DNA of 52,725 nucleotides from an uncultured Methanomicrobiales archaeon (lineage in GTDB: Archaea; Halobacteriota; Methanomicrobia; Methanomicrobiales; Methanospirillaceae). This document shows positions 1 to 9,087 of this stretch, piece after piece. Each line of letters begins with the position of its first letter. The first letter of the stretch is position 1. A model generated the notes under the pieces. The model was given only the letters and a program-made list of their open reading frames with translations, was not told where the DNA came from and searched no databases. The translations under genes were made by a program, and so were the position numbers. The DNA lies in contig CAIKOD010000016.1 in the NCBI GenBank assembly GCA_903828975.1, positions 1 through 52,725 of the forward strand, given 5' to 3'.

Positions 1-43
1 CATCTACAATATCATTTGAGACTTTGAGTATAACCTCAGTCAT
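1..43 (-). CDS. 5' end of an unidentified gene (runs off the left edge)
   Basis: An ATG read on the minus strand at 43-41 opens a frame that stays open to the window edge, giving MTEVILKVSNDIVD. Only 14 codons are visible, so the product cannot be identified. The short beta-strand-like start resembles small antitoxin or regulator proteins, but that is only an impression. AT-rich sequence on its 5' side (about 80-120) could hold its promoter. Confidence 0.45.
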   Translation of the reverse strand, partial: MTEVILKVSNDIVD

Positions 44-661
44 GGTGATCTCTTCTTACCTCGTGAGTGATTGATGCAATAATACTATAGATTGGTAATA
101 ATTAAATTAATCCACTCCAACAATCACCTTTATCCCGATATTTATCAGGTGAATAAAGGGCGATGTATTGCCGGGCGTCTAATGGAACTATTGTTCTGGC
201 ATTGTATGATTCTGGCTGTAAATGCAGGCTAGAAGGTCATACGATAATCACTACCCCTGTAATATTTCTCTTCCGGCAGCTTGCACCTGCATTCAACACC
301 GCAAATCGCATATATGACCCTATTGCGCCTCTGTTTCAGGCCAAGGCAAACCCCGGCCATTACACCCCCCAAACCAGTCAAATCAAGGCAATATAGCCGT
401 TGCTTTAGAATACGGCAAATTAAGGCGCATTTGCATTAACGGGCGGGAATCCTAACGTTACTGCCCAAAAACCAGGTTGATGTCAGATTGGGGGTTGGAA
501 GGGGTGTGGTTTGAGGGGGGATACCGGCTGATTTTGGCGATAAAGGGGCTGGGATTGGGGGAGGGGATGCGTTGATCAAATTAACGGAGATCTGATTCAC
601 TCGGACTCAAAATAATGGTAATGATCATGAAAATTCTAAAAAGGGTGGGGTTGGGATTATC
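44..661. other. Intergenic region with no supported gene
   Basis: This 0.6 kb stretch separates the partial gene at the left edge from the 3' end of the pilin-like operon. It contains a 77-codon open frame at 163-396 on the plus strand, but I see no ribosome binding site and no recognisable motif in the product. The right half has several G-rich runs near 485-570. I see no RNA gene or clear repeat here. Confidence 0.5.
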
Positions 662-1486
662 TTAAAGATTAAGAACGTTTACGTCATAGGTTTTGATAAC
701 TATCCGGTCAACCTTTAGGTTTAATGTTGGGGTAACTCCAGGAGGTGTTACAGAATCTAACGAACCTAAAGGAAAAACCTGTTGATTATTGAAATAATTC
801 CCCCATGCCCATTTATAACCCTCCCCCCAATCGTTATATACAATTGTCACGGGGATGAGAGCACCACCCACGTCAATAGAGTCTTTTGGTGTAATATTCA
901 TCTGCACGGTTCCAATTCCACTTGATTTGCTTATCGCTCCGTTTGAAGTAATATTTATGATTGATATTACGAGAGTCCTTTTTCCTGCCAGATCGGTATC
1001 AAGGAACCATCTTGGTTCTGATAGCATTGTGGATCCGGATCCAACCTCACTAAACCCATTAGTTACAACCGCACCATTCTGTAATGCAATTATCTCATTT
1101 GTTGAACTAGCGTTGAATTGGAGTAACCCAGTATAGTACGTATGTGGGGGGGTACCACCCACAGTGATGACAAAATTAGATTTTCCTGGAAGGTTCGAAT
1201 CATAAACGGGACTAAGGAGATCGTTTGGCGGAATAACCTGAAGATATCCACCACTTATCTGCATCGAAGTTTCCCGGTAGGGCACACTCTTATAGGCGAG
1301 AAGTTTGACATCGTTCTGGAGAACAATCATATTCTTCTCCATATTCTTGATATTTGCATTTTCCTGTTGCTGTAATAATATCGGATAGCCATACAACGTA
1401 ACCATGCCAATTCCTGTTATCACAATTCCCAGGATAAGCACAAACCCGATTGTTTCTGAAACCCCTTTATGGTTAATCCTATTCAT
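662..1486 (-). CDS. Archaeal pilin-like secreted protein (operon gene 5)
   Basis: The 274-residue product begins MNRINHKGVSETIGFVLILG, a short basic leader ending in Gly, then a Ser/Glu and a roughly 20-residue hydrophobic helix. This is the layout of archaeal type IV pilin-like (class III) signal sequences, which a prepilin peptidase would cut after Gly8. The rest is a polar, Thr/Asn/Gly-rich region typical of an exposed beta domain. It is the last gene of a five-gene operon and its ATG overlaps the end of the preceding gene by 8 nt. A structural or minor pilin role is inferred from the N-terminus and the neighbours; no specific family is certain. Confidence 0.75.
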   Translation of the reverse strand: MNRINHKGVSETIGFVLILGIVITGIGMVTLYGYPILLQQQENANIKNMEKNMIVLQNDVKLLAYKSVPYRETSMQISGGYLQVIPPNDLLSPVYDSNLPGKSNFVITVGGTPPHTYYTGLLQFNASSTNEIIALQNGAVVTNGFSEVGSGSTMLSEPRWFLDTDLAGKRTLVISIINITSNGAISKSSGIGTVQMNITPKDSIDVGGALIPVTIVYNDWGEGYKWAWGNYFNNQQVFPLGSLDSVTPPGVTPTLNLKVDRIVIKTYDVNVLNL

Positions 1487-1958
1487 TTTTTAAAACCTCA
1501 TTCGGAATTGAATTATAACGGATCCGGTTAAACCCACTGCCGGTAGTGTTTCCTACAATTCCAAGTGTCGAACCGATTCCTGCCAGGGATGCATGATAGT
1601 TAACGGTATCCCTCGAAACAATGACTTCGTCGGTAAAATATTCGGCATTTACGTACCTGGTATTGAAAATATCAACAGAATAGGGTCGGCCCGCCACATC
1701 GTCCGGGATGTCGAATTTTGTAACAAGAGTTCCATTTGTTGGTGCAACCATATACACATCCACGATACGCGTGCTGATGCCGTTACTGATATCGGTAAAG
1801 GCATAGTAATTGAGACGGTCACTTGGTTCCTGGAGCATTACCGTGTTCAGCACCAGCATGGTAACAATCAATAATGTCATAAGAATTGCAGTAATCATGA
1901 GATATTCTACCATGGTTGAAACGCCATTCTCCCCGATTAGCCCGTCTCCCGGTTTCAT
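1479..1958 (-). CDS. Archaeal pilin-like protein (operon gene 4)
   Basis: The 159-residue product starts with about 12 polar residues ending in Gly (GENGVSTMVEYLMITAILM), then a long hydrophobic helix. The Gly followed by V-S-x-x-x-E fits an archaeal prepilin peptidase site. The C-terminal part is small, polar and predicted to lie outside the membrane. It starts 9 nt after the stop of gene 3 and overlaps gene 5, so co-transcription is likely. It is probably a minor pilin or pseudopilin; the function is inferred from architecture only. Confidence 0.7.
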   Translation of the reverse strand: MKPGDGLIGENGVSTMVEYLMITAILMTLLIVTMLVLNTVMLQEPSDRLNYYAFTDISNGISTRIVDVYMVAPTNGTLVTKFDIPDDVAGRPYSVDIFNTRYVNAEYFTDEVIVSRDTVNYHASLAGIGSTLGIVGNTTGSGFNRIRYNSIPNEVLKNE

Positions 1959-1967
1959 ATCAATCCG

Positions 1968-2345
1968 TTATTTTTCCTCGTTATAGGCGCTGAAGTTGGT
2001 AATCCCATCGTTATAATGGAGGGTGACATTACTGTAGGGATTGGGTACGGTGATATTGATGACAACTCCTTTCCTGACGCTATACAAATCTTGTATATCG
2101 GTCATTATGTCTGGACCTATAATTGCATCATTAATATCAGGGGATGCGATCGGGTACATCGCGAGATCTTTTGTTTTCAGGTTAATATTCTGAATATCAG
2201 CTTTGGAAAAATCAAGCACAGATTCAGAAGTGGTCTGGCCGACAAGTGTTGATTCATTTACGATTGTTGCAAGGAAAAACAGGCTGATGGCTACGATAAA
2301 AGCAATCAGTACAATCCATTGGGCCTCGTCATTTATCCTCGCCAT
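1968..2345 (-). CDS. Pilin-like membrane protein (operon gene 3)
   Basis: The 125-residue product has an N-terminal segment with an Asp-Glu pair just before a hydrophobic helix (QWIVLIAFIVAISLFFLATI), followed by an extracytoplasmic domain of about 90 residues. There is no classical Gly cleavage site, so it may be an uncleaved pseudopilin-like component. The start overlaps the end of gene 2 by 13 nt. Such small single-helix proteins are found clustered in archaeal pilin loci; the exact role is unknown. Confidence 0.65.
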   Translation of the reverse strand: MARINDEAQWIVLIAFIVAISLFFLATIVNESTLVGQTTSESVLDFSKADIQNINLKTKDLAMYPIASPDINDAIIGPDIMTDIQDLYSVRKGVVINITVPNPYSNVTLHYNDGITNFSAYNEEK

Positions 2346-2902
2346 AATATCACCTCAACAAGCACGGCTTGTACACGTTGGTCTAATGGGATAGGGTTAG
2401 TTAAAACAGGATTATTAATAGGTGTATTGTTCACTATTACCAGGCGTGTCACCCGAATACTGTTCTCACGACCTGTCATCATTGCGGACTGGTTAAAATG
2501 ATAACTTTGTACTGGATTCTGTGGTGGTAGTAAAGTGGCATCCCGATACCATACGGTTGCATTGAATTGAATATTGTCAGGTAAACTGGACGGTAAACTG
2601 GATCCCGATCTATTATTGAGAGAACTATAGAACTTTTCTCCAAATGAATCTGATAGATTTTGCTGGATCATAAAACTCAGGGCTGTTGTATTCGGGCGAA
2701 TTTCAGTGACATTAAAACTATCCGGGGTATCCATCATCGCGAGTGCATCGTTCCCCGTCTGTTCGAGCTGCATATCAGTGATATGGACATCGCCGGGGGT
2801 GAATACGGTTGTGGTACTGAGGACCAGGTATGCAGTTACCAGCATAATAATCGCTGCAGTAAATCCTTCGATAGTATAGAGCTGGGCGTGATCATTCACC
2901 AC
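2333..2902 (-). CDS. Pilin-like membrane protein (operon gene 2)
   Basis: The 189-residue product starts at a GTG that overlaps the end of gene 1 by 7 nt. A short polar leader (MVNDHAQLYTIEG) precedes a hydrophobic helix (FTAAIIMLVTAYLVLS), then a polar domain of about 155 residues with several possible N-glycosylation sequons (N-x-S/T). The single N-terminal helix plus exposed domain matches its operon neighbours and suggests a minor pilin or pseudopilin. No enzymatic motif is visible. Confidence 0.65.
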   Translation of the reverse strand: MVNDHAQLYTIEGFTAAIIMLVTAYLVLSTTTVFTPGDVHITDMQLEQTGNDALAMMDTPDSFNVTEIRPNTTALSFMIQQNLSDSFGEKFYSSLNNRSGSSLPSSLPDNIQFNATVWYRDATLLPPQNPVQSYHFNQSAMMTGRENSIRVTRLVIVNNTPINNPVLTNPIPLDQRVQAVLVEVILWRG

Positions 2903-4089
2903 ACCTTCACCTCCATTACCGCCGGGATCAGGAATGGCATTGTGAGATAGGGATTTCGTCCCCCGGCGGGTAATGTGTAACTGTACGGGATTGGATCAGT
3001 ATTTGCAGTGACATAATCATCAAATGTGCATTCAAGGGATACATAGGATATATTTACACCGCTAAACGATTGCTGGAGATATCCGGGATCAACCACCAGG
3101 AGGATGCTGGAATTTCCATCTACCGTTTCACTAATCCCTTTCACCCATCGTTGTGACTCATTGATTTTAGTGGTATTCAGATATACCCTGACGGTTGGGG
3201 AATCTGATGAAATATTAAGCCTTAATGGAGCTGCAGTATTAGGGAAATATTGAAGTGTCCTCACATCTTTGAGGTTGACCGACGCGTGAGTGGTATTTAA
3301 TGTAACATTGATTGCGGTCTGTTCATTGACTGGGTCAATAAAGTATCTCAGGGAAACAGGAGACGATATTAATTCAGAGACATTGTACTGGACTGTAAAC
3401 TGGGTCTGGTTAGGGATGCCATTGGGGACGCCAAAAGGAGGTCCCGTAGAATTTGATAAATTAAAGTCCATGCTGCTCGGTTGTTTGATTACTACCAGCC
3501 GGCGGCTATAGCCATAATTTTGAACAGTAGAATCGTCTTCTCCTACATAGGCCGTGGTGAATATCGGGGCTGTGATATTTGGCACATGTTCTGAAGGGAT
3601 GTCAGACTGCCCGTCGAGGGATTTAAAGCGGATATTAAAATGATAAAACGTAGGTGTGATTGACAAAATCTTATTGTTGAAATTAAACAGCATCAGTTTC
3701 TGCTTGTAACTCAGATTTTCATTATCAGTTAACCCGGAATTGGCGTAAAAAAACTTGTCTATTTTTGCCGGGGATAAAATATTCGGATAATCTTTAGATA
3801 TTGCAAGGCCCAGTCTTATGATCTGCTTTTTTTCTTCGGTGGAGGCAAAGTTTTTCACTTCCCACCCGGGAGCTTTCGGGTCGTTGAGGTCCCCGGCTCC
3901 ACCGGGATCCCCTGCGTCCTCTGCCAGGACCACCCCGGTCCTGTATGCAATCGCATCATAGTCGATTGTTCTGCTTGATAGACCGACAAGTAATCCCGAG
4001 ACCATCGTTATAACCACAATAAAGGCGATCATGAAAATGGTGAAACCCGCAATGAAATCTATTGAAAGTAGCCCGGTGTCATCATTCAT
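2896..4089 (-). CDS. Large pilin-like surface protein (operon gene 1)
   Basis: This 397-residue protein is the first gene of the operon. Residues 1-12 are polar, followed by a hydrophobic helix (IDFIAGFTIFMIAFIVVITM) and a second short hydrophobic stretch; the remaining 350 residues are polar and beta-rich in appearance, with many N-x-S/T sequons, consistent with a glycosylated surface domain. It is much larger than the other four and, by analogy with bacterial minor-pilin operons, could be a tip-proximal subunit. A TATA-like sequence lies 55-60 nt upstream. The assignment is by architecture. Confidence 0.65.
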   Translation of the reverse strand: MNDDTGLLSIDFIAGFTIFMIAFIVVITMVSGLLVGLSSRTIDYDAIAYRTGVVLAEDAGDPGGAGDLNDPKAPGWEVKNFASTEEKKQIIRLGLAISKDYPNILSPAKIDKFFYANSGLTDNENLSYKQKLMLFNFNNKILSITPTFYHFNIRFKSLDGQSDIPSEHVPNITAPIFTTAYVGEDDSTVQNYGYSRRLVVIKQPSSMDFNLSNSTGPPFGVPNGIPNQTQFTVQYNVSELISSPVSLRYFIDPVNEQTAINVTLNTTHASVNLKDVRTLQYFPNTAAPLRLNISSDSPTVRVYLNTTKINESQRWVKGISETVDGNSSILLVVDPGYLQQSFSGVNISYVSLECTFDDYVTANTDPIPYSYTLPAGGRNPYLTMPFLIPAVMEVKVW

Positions 4090-4140
4090 AGGGGTTGCTC
4101 GGTTGCTGGTACCATTGCTTTCTGGTTGTTTTTATTGCTC

Positions 4141-4150
4141 AATAAATATT
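4141..4150 (-). promoter_or_regulatory. TATA box of the pilin-like operon
   Basis: Read on the minus strand this is AATATTTATT. Its centre lies about 57 nt before the ATG at 4089, which would give a leader of about 30 nt. It sits in a 293-bp gap shared with the divergent VWA protein gene. Confidence 0.45.
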
Positions 4151-4341
4151 ATCCCCCGTACCAGGTGACTTCCTGAACATTAATCCTTAACTATTTTTCG
4201 TTGTTACAGTTAGAAAATCACTTAGCAGATCAGATATTTTTATCCCATTGTAATTCTATATTGCAATTCATTAATATAATTCGTTGATCCATGTGAGAAA
4301 CACTTATGCATAAACCATAACAAGTGATCGTATAATCATAA

Positions 4342-4350
4342 GTTATATGG
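4342..4350 (+). promoter_or_regulatory. TATA box of the Ig/VWA protein gene
   Basis: GTTATATGG is centred about 37 nt upstream of the first ATG (4383). The expected start of transcription near 4372 would leave just enough leader for the AAGGGGAG ribosome binding site at 4375-4382. Confidence 0.5.
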
Positions 4351-4382
4351 TGGGGAAATAATAGTCATGAAATGAAGGGGAG

Positions 4383-7300
4383 ATGAAAATGGGAAGTATT
4401 TCGCACATTTTGGCATATTCTTTAATTCTTACCATAGTTCTTGTCGGGGCAGCAGGTGCGGTGATTCCTGATAATACGACAATCTTCAACAGCAGCAAAG
4501 AATGGATGGTTGCAAACGGGGCTGATTCAGCAACCCTGTCCTTAATGGTACTCAATAATACGACTAATACAATACCATTTTCGCGCGTTGAATTTTCTGT
4601 CAATGATCCAACATTAGCAAGTCTAAGTGATACAACTATGGTTACTGGTTCAGATGGTATGATAACGACACAACTAGTCGGGAAGACCATAAGTGGGACC
4701 GTTCTGGTCTATGCCAATGTTTATTACAAAATTAACGTGAGTGACCTGTCTGAACAAAATATTATCTATACATACTCCCAGAAAATCGATCACGATACCC
4801 CGTATGCAATTTCCTATGATAATTTCCCGCTAGGAGTGGTAACTGTCGGGACGGAACTGCCGGTGACAATCAGGTTGAGGGACTACTGGGATAACGTCGT
4901 GGAAAATAAGAATAAAGCGGAAAAAATTACCTTTAGCATTCAGGGTTCTCCCGGTGATCTGGCAGCCTTCAATAACAGTGGTTCCTTGCTCAGTTACATG
5001 GATGTCTATGACGATAGTAATGGTAATTTTAATACAACCTTAAAAGTATCGACGCTCCCGGGGATGCACCAAATTCAGGTAAAACCCGTGGATATGCCGA
5101 TTAGTGAACATCCCTACTATATAAGAACAATTGCAAACGGGCTACCTGCCCGGATTACCAGCCTGGTTGGAATAAATAGGGGAATCGGATCCTCTACTGC
5201 CAATCCCCCGAATATCGTTGCAGATGGATTTGGCAGATATAATATTACATATACAATATTTGACCAGTATGGGAATCGTGTAAGTGACAGGGTCCTGCGT
5301 TTTACCTCCAATATCCCCGGGGAAGAACAAAACTTACCTGCGTCAACCGATATGGGGGAAGTCAAGATATTTTACGGGCCGAAAGACCGGATCATGGATG
5401 TCTCCCTCAATGTCGTTTCCATTGATAGCGGTGCGTATAACACAACCCTTGTAAGTTTTGTTTCCGGTGCCCCAAGAGATGTGAATTTAACTGCAAACCC
5501 GGAAATGATGCCGAGCAGGGATGTTCCGGGAATGGATAGTTTTCAATCCCAAATCATGGCAAAGGTGGTAGATGGGTTAGGTAATGCAAAACCTGGGGAA
5601 ACTGTTACTTTTTCATTGGGGACATCTGAATATGATCCCACTGATGTAACAAGAACGTCCGAACCGACATTTGATTCCTTTACTGCAGTAACGGACAACC
5701 TGGGATATGCAACCGTGAACTTTGCGCCTGGAAAGTTTACAACAGATGAAATAGATCCTCATTTCTCCGGTTCCGCAACAGGTCGCTGCACCGTGACCTC
5801 AGTATGGAATGGCATTAGTCAGAACCTGATCCTAACCTGGAAAAATTATCCATATCTGAGTGCTGATGCCTCAGTAAGCCCTAAAGAGGTCAATGTCAGT
5901 GATAACATTACCGTCACGTTAAAATTGAAAGGGGATGGCTGGGCCCTCTACAAACCGGTTGATATCGTGCTGATTACAGACCTTGCCGGAGGTATTGGTG
6001 GTCCGGGATTATTGGATGCAACACAAAAAGCAGACGAAGCATTTGTAAAAAATGCAGGAAATTCGACCTATATCGGATTGGTGTCTTTTGGGAGCACTCC
6101 GCCAATGTATAGTACCGATGCCTGGACGAGATGGAAACAACAGAATTCCGCAACTCATCTACCCTACTTATTTAATCCTTATCATAATGCAACGGTAAAC
6201 AAAACGGACTATTGCCTGTTGGATCCTACTTTGTGGGACAGTGGATTACATGCTAGTAGTATTATCGTCCCGGGTACTCCCTATTATAATACAACGTTAT
6301 GGCAAGGCAGTGGATATGGGTACATTAACGGCTACTCAGGCGCAACCATCGATCAAGGATTAACATCCATGAATAAAAAAGCAAATCTCCTCTCCACGAT
6401 TCTCGCCACGATTGGTCGTTACCGGACAGAATACAATGGAAGGGGTGGAACTAATTATGCAGCGGGTATCAATGCGGCTATTAAGGTCTTCGAGAACAAT
6501 CCCTATCCAGGCCATAAAAAGGCAATAATTATCATGGGTGATGGGATCCCCATGATGGCCCCGGTTGACCCGGGATCTCTCGACTCATATTGGCCATCAG
6601 ACTGGTATCCCCGTGAAAATCTTGGTTGGTACGATGAAAGTGATATCGCCATCGATGCGGCAGTTGATGCAGCAGACCGGGCTAAAGCCCAGGGAATTGA
6701 CATCTATGCAGCGGGATTTAAACTGGGTGGGCAGGTTGACAACGATACACTCCTAAAACTGGTATCCTCACCTGACAATTTCTACTATGTGCCGGATACA
6801 AACAAGCTGGATGAAGTATTACTGACCATCCAGGGACGGATCCAGAATGAGGCGGGAGTAGATACTACTGCCGATCTCGATTATGGGACTGTGAAGGTGG
6901 ACCAGCAACCGGTAAGCGGGGTCTTTAATTATGTATACCAACCATTGGCATCGACTAAAAATCAGACCTACTGGAAGAACGGCACCAACATACCTCCCGG
7001 TCCTAATTATTATGATCAGACCGCAGACTGGGCTGATAACATCCTGACATTTGATGTCGGGACTATTAAGGTGGACCAGGTCTGGGAAACAAGCTATAAA
7101 TTACAGGTACTGAAAAAAGGCACGATTAATGTCTTTGGACAAGGATCAAAAATCTCGTTTAATAACAACACTGCTAACTTATTACTACCAGGTATAACCA
7201 TTAATGCCCATTCAAATAGCAGTGGAAATGCCACGGAAAATGTTACAAAAACATTGGTGATTAATAACCTCACGGTCGATCAGACTGGGAACATAGCAAA

Positions 7301-7607
7301 TCTTACCGTAGATGTCCAAATCAATCCCGAAGAACAAAATCTGACCCTGACTGCGGATATATATATCACCGATGAAGAACAGCATAAAACAACCTGGTTG
7401 CAAACAGTTAATCTTACTCCGGTTGTAAACGGAAAGATGAATATCGCGTTGATTGACATATCCCAATTCCAGCTTGGTAAGCAGTATACGTTCTATGTCG
7501 ACTTCATCAACAAACGCCCCGGAACAAACCCGGTATACTGGCAACGGTTAACATCCGGGTTCGTCAGGGCGATTAAGCCATCTGGCGTGTACATCAGGCT
7601 GGAATAA
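4383..7607 (+). CDS. Giant secreted Ig-like/VWA-domain surface protein
   Basis: The 1074-residue product has an N-terminal signal peptide (hydrophobic core ILAYSLILTIVLVGAAGA). Residues about 30-490 contain several invasin/bacterial-Ig-like repeats, recognised by patterns such as DGMITT and NLGYATVNF. A von Willebrand factor A-like domain runs from about 525 to 800 and a beta-rich tail follows. The metal site is degenerate: D533-L-A-G-G replaces the usual DxSxS, while T690 (GGTNYAAG) and D720 (MGDGIP) remain, and the spacing between the first two elements is about 85 residues longer than usual. There is no C-terminal membrane anchor. ATG 4389 may be the real start because it is better spaced from AAGGGGAG. 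It is divergent from the pilin-like operon, so a pilus-associated adhesin is a reasonable inference. Confidence 0.85.
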   Translation: MKMGSISHILAYSLILTIVLVGAAGAVIPDNTTIFNSSKEWMVANGADSATLSLMVLNNTTNTIPFSRVEFSVNDPTLASLSDTTMVTGSDGMITTQLVGKTISGTVLVYANVYYKINVSDLSEQNIIYTYSQKIDHDTPYAISYDNFPLGVVTVGTELPVTIRLRDYWDNVVENKNKAEKITFSIQGSPGDLAAFNNSGSLLSYMDVYDDSNGNFNTTLKVSTLPGMHQIQVKPVDMPISEHPYYIRTIANGLPARITSLVGINRGIGSSTANPPNIVADGFGRYNITYTIFDQYGNRVSDRVLRFTSNIPGEEQNLPASTDMGEVKIFYGPKDRIMDVSLNVVSIDSGAYNTTLVSFVSGAPRDVNLTANPEMMPSRDVPGMDSFQSQIMAKVVDGLGNAKPGETVTFSLGTSEYDPTDVTRTSEPTFDSFTAVTDNLGYATVNFAPGKFTTDEIDPHFSGSATGRCTVTSVWNGISQNLILTWKNYPYLSADASVSPKEVNVSDNITVTLKLKGDGWALYKPVDIVLITDLAGGIGGPGLLDATQKADEAFVKNAGNSTYIGLVSFGSTPPMYSTDAWTRWKQQNSATHLPYLFNPYHNATVNKTDYCLLDPTLWDSGLHASSIIVPGTPYYNTTLWQGSGYGYINGYSGATIDQGLTSMNKKANLLSTILATIGRYRTEYNGRGGTNYAAGINAAIKVFENNPYPGHKKAIIIMGDGIPMMAPVDPGSLDSYWPSDWYPRENLGWYDESDIAIDAAVDAADRAKAQGIDIYAAGFKLGGQVDNDTLLKLVSSPDNFYYVPDTNKLDEVLLTIQGRIQNEAGVDTTADLDYGTVKVDQQPVSGVFNYVYQPLASTKNQTYWKNGTNIPPGPNYYDQTADWADNILTFDVGTIKVDQVWETSYKLQVLKKGTINVFGQGSKISFNNNTANLLLPGITINAHSNSSGNATENVTKTLVINNLTVDQTGNIANLTVDVQINPEEQNLTLTADIYITDEEQHKTTWLQTVNLTPVVNGKMNIALIDISQFQLGKQYTFYVDFINKRPGTNPVYWQRLTSGFVRAIKPSGVYIRLE

Positions 7608-8207
7608 TCACCCTTGGATTAATCCCCCATTTATTGCATTGAACACAAATTTTTTTTGTTCAGATTCCTTTTTCAGGGTTAATGTGTAGTTTTTATTTTT
7701 TAAATCGATACGATAGAAATTCCAATTGTCATCCATATATGGTCTCAACTTCGATTGTTGTGTTCTGAAGAGATCTCCTGGTAAAATAACATTCATAGGA
7801 TCGATCTCAGAACCTGAAACAGTGCCAGACCATGCGCTCGTCGTAAGTCCCCGTCCGTTTACCTCAATAAATTTTGTTTTATTCTGCTGCCTGGCGATGA
7901 AAAGCCAACTATCTGCGTTTCCTTCATTATCTAGGTTCATACCCGTAACTGAAAAAATTCTGGCTACGGTGGTGGTGTTTTGATATTTTAAATGCCCTAT
8001 CGGAAGCTGTGAAAATGCCGAATAAAGCCCGATTTTCTGGGGGCTGTTATTCAGAATAACCGGTACCGCCCCAACATTTTTCGAAGATGTCAACGAGGAA
8101 AGTGGAGATAGAATCCCCCCGGTTACAAGAAAAATTCCAATAATAACTGCCAGAATTATAAGGATTATCGCAATAATCATTGATGATAAAGCAAGTCTGG
8201 ATTTCAT
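7608..8207 (-). CDS. Membrane-anchored hypothetical protein
   Basis: The 199-residue product has one strong N-terminal transmembrane helix (MIIAIILIILAVIIGIFLVT) followed by a polar extracytoplasmic domain with no family I recognise. It is convergent with the Ig/VWA gene, the two stop codons directly abutting at 7607/7608. Its single-helix architecture and position suggest it belongs to the same surface-structure locus, but there is no direct evidence for its role. Confidence 0.65.
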   Translation of the reverse strand: MKSRLALSSMIIAIILIILAVIIGIFLVTGGILSPLSSLTSSKNVGAVPVILNNSPQKIGLYSAFSQLPIGHLKYQNTTTVARIFSVTGMNLDNEGNADSWLFIARQQNKTKFIEVNGRGLTTSAWSGTVSGSEIDPMNVILPGDLFRTQQSKLRPYMDDNWNFYRIDLKNKNYTLTLKKESEQKKFVFNAINGGLIQG

Positions 8208-8300
8208 AACAATAATGCCTCTATGGGTGTCGTATTCCTATAATGATAGCGATTGCACAACTGTGTTCTTAATTATCAGTGAATAACAACATAATCAACA

Positions 8301-8747
8301 ATGCCCCCGCCAACCCCACCCCTGACCCGCGAACTTACCCATGCTGAATTCCCCCTCGTCAAAGAGGTATGGTACCACTACCACCAGCAGGAAGCCGACC
8401 CTGCAGAAGACCGCATCTTCGGCACCTTTATCGACGGGACGCTCGCTGCGGTAGCGCGTTGCCGGCTTCATCCGGACGGGCACGAAGTCGACGGTGTCTT
8501 TACGCTTGAAGAGTTCCGGGGGCGGGGTCTCGCCAGGCTTGTGGTGCAGGCGCTGATCGATGCCTGCGGGCATGAGGTGCTGTACATGCACTCAACCCTG
8601 CAACTCATCAGTTTCTACAAGACATTCGGCTTTGTTCCTATCCCCGAAGACCAGCTCCCGAAGATGATCAGGGACCGGTTCCTCTTCTGCTTCGGCGAGA
8701 TGGCCGGGTGCAACGTCTGCCCCATGCAGAGGGAGGCGGGAATTTGA
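8301..8747 (+). CDS. GNAT-family N-acetyltransferase (intact copy 1 of 6)
   Basis: The 148-residue product has the GNAT acetyl-CoA pyrophosphate-binding signature RGRGLARLVVQALIDACG in its centre and the usual C-terminal FYKTFGF segment, so it should transfer an acetyl group from acetyl-CoA to an unknown amine. The last 15 residues carry a Cys pair (CNVC). The N-terminus is Pro-rich before LTREL. It is the only copy with both an intact start and frame; five degenerate copies follow in the same orientation up to 15279. No ribbon-helix-helix antitoxin gene lies beside it, so it does not look like a TacT/AtaT toxin. The first nine codons differ from those of copies 2 and 6. Confidence 0.85.
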   Translation: MPPPTPPLTRELTHAEFPLVKEVWYHYHQQEADPAEDRIFGTFIDGTLAAVARCRLHPDGHEVDGVFTLEEFRGRGLARLVVQALIDACGHEVLYMHSTLQLISFYKTFGFVPIPEDQLPKMIRDRFLFCFGEMAGCNVCPMQREAGI

Positions 8748-8819
8748 ATGGCATTGGGGTGTCAGGAATATAGTCCATGACCCAAAAAAGATAGTGTCGG
8801 TTATTCCGGCACGACATGA

Positions 8820-9048
8820 TTATACTGTAACAGTTTCGATTCTTACTCGGCTGATGATAAACTCGTCATCAACGGGTATCATTTCATTGTCCTCCATTAA
8901 GCAGGAAATATGGAGTTCGATTGCGTCTTTGGTGTTAGCAATCGTCTCTTCAACAGTCTCCCCCTGCGAGAAGAATCCAGAAAGCGCCGGAACTTCAGCC
9001 AAGAACCCGCCTTCTTCAGCTTTTTTGGATAATAACCGTATATTCCAT
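8820..9048 (-). pseudogene. hicB: HicB-family antitoxin, frameshifted
   Basis: The sequence encodes a HicB-like protein (E-E-G-G-F-L-A-E-V-P-A-L-S-G, then FSQGETVEETIANTKDAIE) starting at ATG 9048. A run of six T (9021-9026 on the plus strand, A6 in the gene) contains one base more than the intact paralogue at 15355-15582, shifting frame after about eight codons. The rest of the frame is well preserved, so the change is recent, or a sequencing error, or a slippable site. It lies between GNAT copy 1 and a different hicA-hicB pair. HicB would neutralise a HicA mRNA interferase; no matching hicA remnant precedes this one. Confidence 0.75.
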
Positions 9049-9087
9049 GGTACTGGCTCTATCTGGTTTAGAGATGAATGAAGATTA

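Noticed and set aside
163-396. 77-codon plus-strand open frame in the left intergenic region
   Set aside because: No ribosome binding site, no recognisable motif and atypical composition; most likely chance.
8295-8591. Minus-strand open frames across every GNAT copy, repeated five times
   Set aside because: They are antisense shadows of the conserved GNAT coding strand; they recur only because the GNAT gene recurs.
8301-8747. GNAT gene as a TacT/AtaT-type toxin
   Set aside because: No ribbon-helix-helix antitoxin gene lies beside any of the six copies, so a toxin role has no support from context.
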